Shown here one piece after another: positions 5,137-6,757 of a stretch of 6,757 nucleotides of DNA. This stretch comes from CAZAEL01 sp964484135. GTDB lineage: Bacteria; Elusimicrobiota; Elusimicrobia; FEN-1173. Numbering within the stretch: the stretch's first letter is position 1; each line of letters begins with the position of its first letter. The stretch spans positions 1 through 6,757 of the forward strand of contig CAZAEL010000078.1 in NCBI GenBank assembly GCA_964484135.1, in the 5' to 3' direction. Made by a program: the position numbers and the translations under genes. The notes beneath the pieces were generated by a model. It was not told the DNA's origin. It saw only the letters and a list, made by a program, of their open reading frames with translations, and searched no databases.

Positions 5137-5946
5137 TTCGTCGTCTTCGAGCGCCGACAAATTTTTTCCGAACACGGAATATTCCCGCATCTGGGCCTCG
5201 AAGGCGCCCACCGCCACCTCGGAGCGCAGGAGCACGGGGATTTTCCTTTTGTCCTTGGTCAGCCACACCTCCAGCTTGCCCTTGTTCTGGAAGAGCCCCT
5301 CCCCGGCCAGCACGGGCTCCACGCGGAAACACTCGAAGCTCCCGGCCGGGACCTCCACCCGTTCCACGCCCTTGACCGTGACCTTCAGGGGCCAGACCGC
5401 GCCGCCGGAGGCGGCGTCCATGCGGTGCTCCTCCCCCGTCTTGAGGTCCAGGCTCCTCACGTAGTACAGGCTCGACAAAACGTCCTGCACAAAGGGCGGG
5501 GCTTCGCCTTCCTTGACATCGTCCCGGGTCTTCCCCTTCCCGTGGTAGGTGAAGGTCCCCCGGGGCTGGTTGACGCGGGTCAGGGTCCATTTCTTGTACC
5601 CGCCTTCCCGGATGTTCTGCATGAACTGGAGGGAGCAAAGGCTTTCCACGTCCATCCAGGAGTCGTTGCTGTCCCGCACCATGAAGGCCTGGTCCAGGGT
5701 CTTGTTGGTCCGGGCGTGGGACACGATGTGGTAGGCCCGGCGGCCGTCCAGGGTCTCGATCTCCTTCACCTCCAGGGAGGCCCGGCCCGCCAGCACCACG
5801 CCGTACTTCAGGGAATATTTGATGGTCTCGCCGACCCTGAAGGCCCGGTTGGGGAGTTGCCGCCACTCGAACGCCCGGTCTTCGGCGCGGACGAGGCCGG
5901 CGCCGAAAACCAAGGCCGCCGCGAGCAGGGGCGTCTTCGCGCTCAA
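5134..5946 (-). CDS. Exported DUF3108 domain protein
   Basis: From the TTG at 5944-5946 this gives 270 residues. Residues 1-21 look like a Sec signal peptide, with cleavage likely after AxA-like VRA (19-21). The mature part is a DUF3108 beta-rich domain. FRVGETIKYSLKYGVVLAG (36-54) is the typical opening, where the protein 'feels like' a sheet receiving hydrophobic groups. YHIVSHARTNKTLD lies in the middle. The hallmark VERVEVPAGSFECFRVEP (194-211) is followed by LEVWLTKDKRKIPVLLRS (225-242). The acidic end is LEDDE. DUF3108 proteins are periplasmic and of unknown function. The start is set by the TTGA overlap with the YdjM-like stop; only a weak AGG is seen as SD, consistent with coupled translation. 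A longer frame upstream is an overlap artefact. It shares its AGxF core with the C-terminal domain of the TPR lipoprotein 2075-2977, so the two may act together. Confidence 0.9.
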   Translation of the reverse strand: MSAKTPLLAAALVFGAGLVRAEDRAFEWRQLPNRAFRVGETIKYSLKYGVVLAGRASLEVKEIETLDGRRAYHIVSHARTNKTLDQAFMVRDSNDSWMDVESLCSLQFMQNIREGGYKKWTLTRVNQPRGTFTYHGKGKTRDDVKEGEAPPFVQDVLSSLYYVRSLDLKTGEEHRMDAASGGAVWPLKVTVKGVERVEVPAGSFECFRVEPVLAGEGLFQNKGKLEVWLTKDKRKIPVLLRSEVAVGAFEAQMREYSVFGKNLSALEDDE

Positions 5947-6614
5947 GGCGCCTTTGGGGCGATGTCCGCGGGGGCGCGGTGGCGGTCGATCCAGCCCCCC
6001 CACCACACCAGGAGCCACAGCCCCAGCGTCACCACCGCGACGCTGGTGGAGTTGGGCGGCGGCGGACCGAAGGCCCCGGCCAGCCAGACCAGGACGAGAA
6101 ACACGCACAGCCCCCAGAGCGCGAACCGGCCCGTGTTGTCCCTGGCCGTCGTGGATTTCAAATAGAGGAACAACCCGCCGCCGAAGATCAGCGACTCCAC
6201 CACGATGGTCCCCCACACCGAGTTCCACAGGCCCAGGCCCACGTGCACGTCCTCCCCGAACACGATGGGCAGATCCGGCTTGTGCGAAACGAGGTCCAGC
6301 ACCCAGTGGCTGACGACCAAAAGCAGGAGCGTGCCCGTGGCCTTCAGGTCCATGTGCCGGGTCAGGTGCAGAAAACAGACCAGGATGGCCCACACCAGGG
6401 TCATCATGAGGCTGTGGGACACGGGATAGCTCACGAACTCCAGGGGCGTGAACGCGGTGCTGCCCGGCAGGACGCGGACCTTTTCCCACCCGATCAGGAC
6501 AAAAACGGGCCAGATCAGGTCCAGGAACTGGGCCGCGAAGAAAAGCAGCCCCAAGGAGGTCTTGGGGGTCACTTTCTTGCACGCCAACGCCACGCCGAAG
6601 TGTCCTAGGAACAT
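5943..6614 (-). CDS. YdjM-like multi-span membrane protein (predicted metal-dependent hydrolase)
   Basis: This 223-residue protein matches the YdjM/PF04307 group. Conserved polar residues sit in or near membrane helices: His5 in the N-terminal MFLGHFGVALA, Asp32 in AAQFLDLIWP, His67 in YPVSHSLMM, and His103, Asp107 and His111 in VSHWVLDLVSHKPD. These would form a metal site at the membrane face. Hydrophobic segments lie at about 20-42, 66-84, 92-108, 132-152, 165-182 and 191-207. E. coli YdjM is LexA-regulated and its substrate is unknown; family hydrolase activity is predicted only from the histidine/aspartate pattern. The ATG at 6612-6614 comes three bases after the histidine kinase stop, with a G-rich SD (GGTGGTGGGG) inside the kinase's final codons. 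It overlaps the DUF3108-type gene by 4 bases. No LexA box can be judged because the upstream promoter is outside the window. Confidence 0.88.
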   Translation of the reverse strand: MFLGHFGVALACKKVTPKTSLGLLFFAAQFLDLIWPVFVLIGWEKVRVLPGSTAFTPLEFVSYPVSHSLMMTLVWAILVCFLHLTRHMDLKATGTLLLLVVSHWVLDLVSHKPDLPIVFGEDVHVGLGLWNSVWGTIVVESLIFGGGLFLYLKSTTARDNTGRFALWGLCVFLVLVWLAGAFGPPPPNSTSVAVVTLGLWLLVWWGGWIDRHRAPADIAPKAP

Positions 6615-6617
6615 GAT

Positions 6618-6757
6618 CTACCCCACCACCGGGAGTTCCACGCGGAAGACCGTGCCGCCGGAGGGCGGGCAGTCCACGGACAGCCGTCCGCCCGCGCTCG
6701 TCACGATGCCGTAGCAGATGTTCAAGCCCAGGCCCGTGCCCTGGGCCTTGGTGGTGA
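6618..6757 (-). CDS. Sensor histidine kinase, C-terminal end (runs off the right edge)
   Basis: Only the last 46 codons are present. They hold the end of a HATPase_c ATP-binding domain: TTK, then the G2 box GTGLGLNICYGIV, then the closing strands SAGGRLSVD and GGTVFRVELPV, followed by TAG at 6618-6620. The spacing is that of an NtrB/PAS-type two-component kinase. The phosphoacceptor histidine, sensor region and any partner regulator lie outside the window. There is no receiver domain after the catalytic domain, so it is not a C-terminal hybrid kinase. The YdjM-like gene starts three bases later, so the kinase heads or belongs to the same transcript. Confidence 0.93.
   Translation of the reverse strand, partial: TTKAQGTGLGLNICYGIVTSAGGRLSVDCPPSGGTVFRVELPVVG

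Noticed and set aside
5947..6582. Extension of the DUF3108 gene up to 6582
   Set aside because: It overlaps the whole YdjM-like gene in another frame. A signal peptide begins right at the TTG 5946.
5122..6608. Plus-strand open frames 5122-6165 and 5979-6608
   Set aside because: They are antisense to the DUF3108 and YdjM-like genes and show no recognisable motif.
1..6757. CRISPR arrays, tRNAs, insertion sequences, direct repeats
   Set aside because: I looked for regularly spaced repeats, cloverleaf-like segments and transposase-like frames on both strands and saw none.

Overview
The window looks like ordinary chromosome of a high-GC, diderm (Gram-negative type) bacterium. A lipoprotein with a clean lipobox, a periplasmic DUF3108-type protein and full Shine-Dalgarno (SD) complementarity to a standard 16S 3' end support this. 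I cannot name the phylum. Hand counts on four 60-base lines inside the flanking genes give about 72% G+C. One gene (4065-5081) is near 52%. I see no tRNA, rRNA, insertion sequence, phage gene or CRISPR array.

Every gene I can support lies on the minus strand, so the transcript reads from the right end to the left. In transcription order they are: the last 46 codons of a sensor histidine kinase (6757-6618); a YdjM-like membrane protein (6614-5943); a secreted DUF3108-type protein (5946-5134); a membrane-anchored SGNH-hydrolase-like protein (5081-4065); RadC (4043-3363); a VanZ-like membrane protein (3366-2974); a TPR lipoprotein with a DUF3108-like C-terminal domain (2977-2075); a YjbQ/UPF0047 protein (2016-1606); a 55-residue DUF5989-type membrane protein (1593-1426); an unrecognised 229-residue protein (1390-701); and the N-terminal half of RmuC (663-1).

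The genes are tightly packed. Three junctions are 4-base overlaps of the form NTGA using GTG or TTG starts (3363-3366, 2974-2977, 5943-5946), the usual sign of translational coupling. Most of the right-hand set acts at the envelope: inner-membrane YdjM-like, VanZ-like and SGNH proteins, an exported DUF3108 protein and an outer-membrane-type lipoprotein. RadC and RmuC are soluble or anchored DNA-related proteins, and YjbQ is a small cytosolic enzyme. A likely extended -10 promoter at 1407-1415 would let the unknown gene and rmuC be transcribed separately.

The most interesting signal is non-coding. The lipoprotein/yjbQ junction (2015-2075) holds a perfect 16-bp inverted repeat. Its 3' arm is the complete yjbQ SD (AAGGAGGTGAT) and its 5' arm starts at the upstream stop codon and imitates the 3' tail of 16S rRNA. 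Two mutually exclusive hairpins sit inside the loop. This looks like a translational switch or coupling device. A second, weaker stop-codon-anchored inverted repeat lies at 5092-5136. No stretch over 300 bases lacks a gene.
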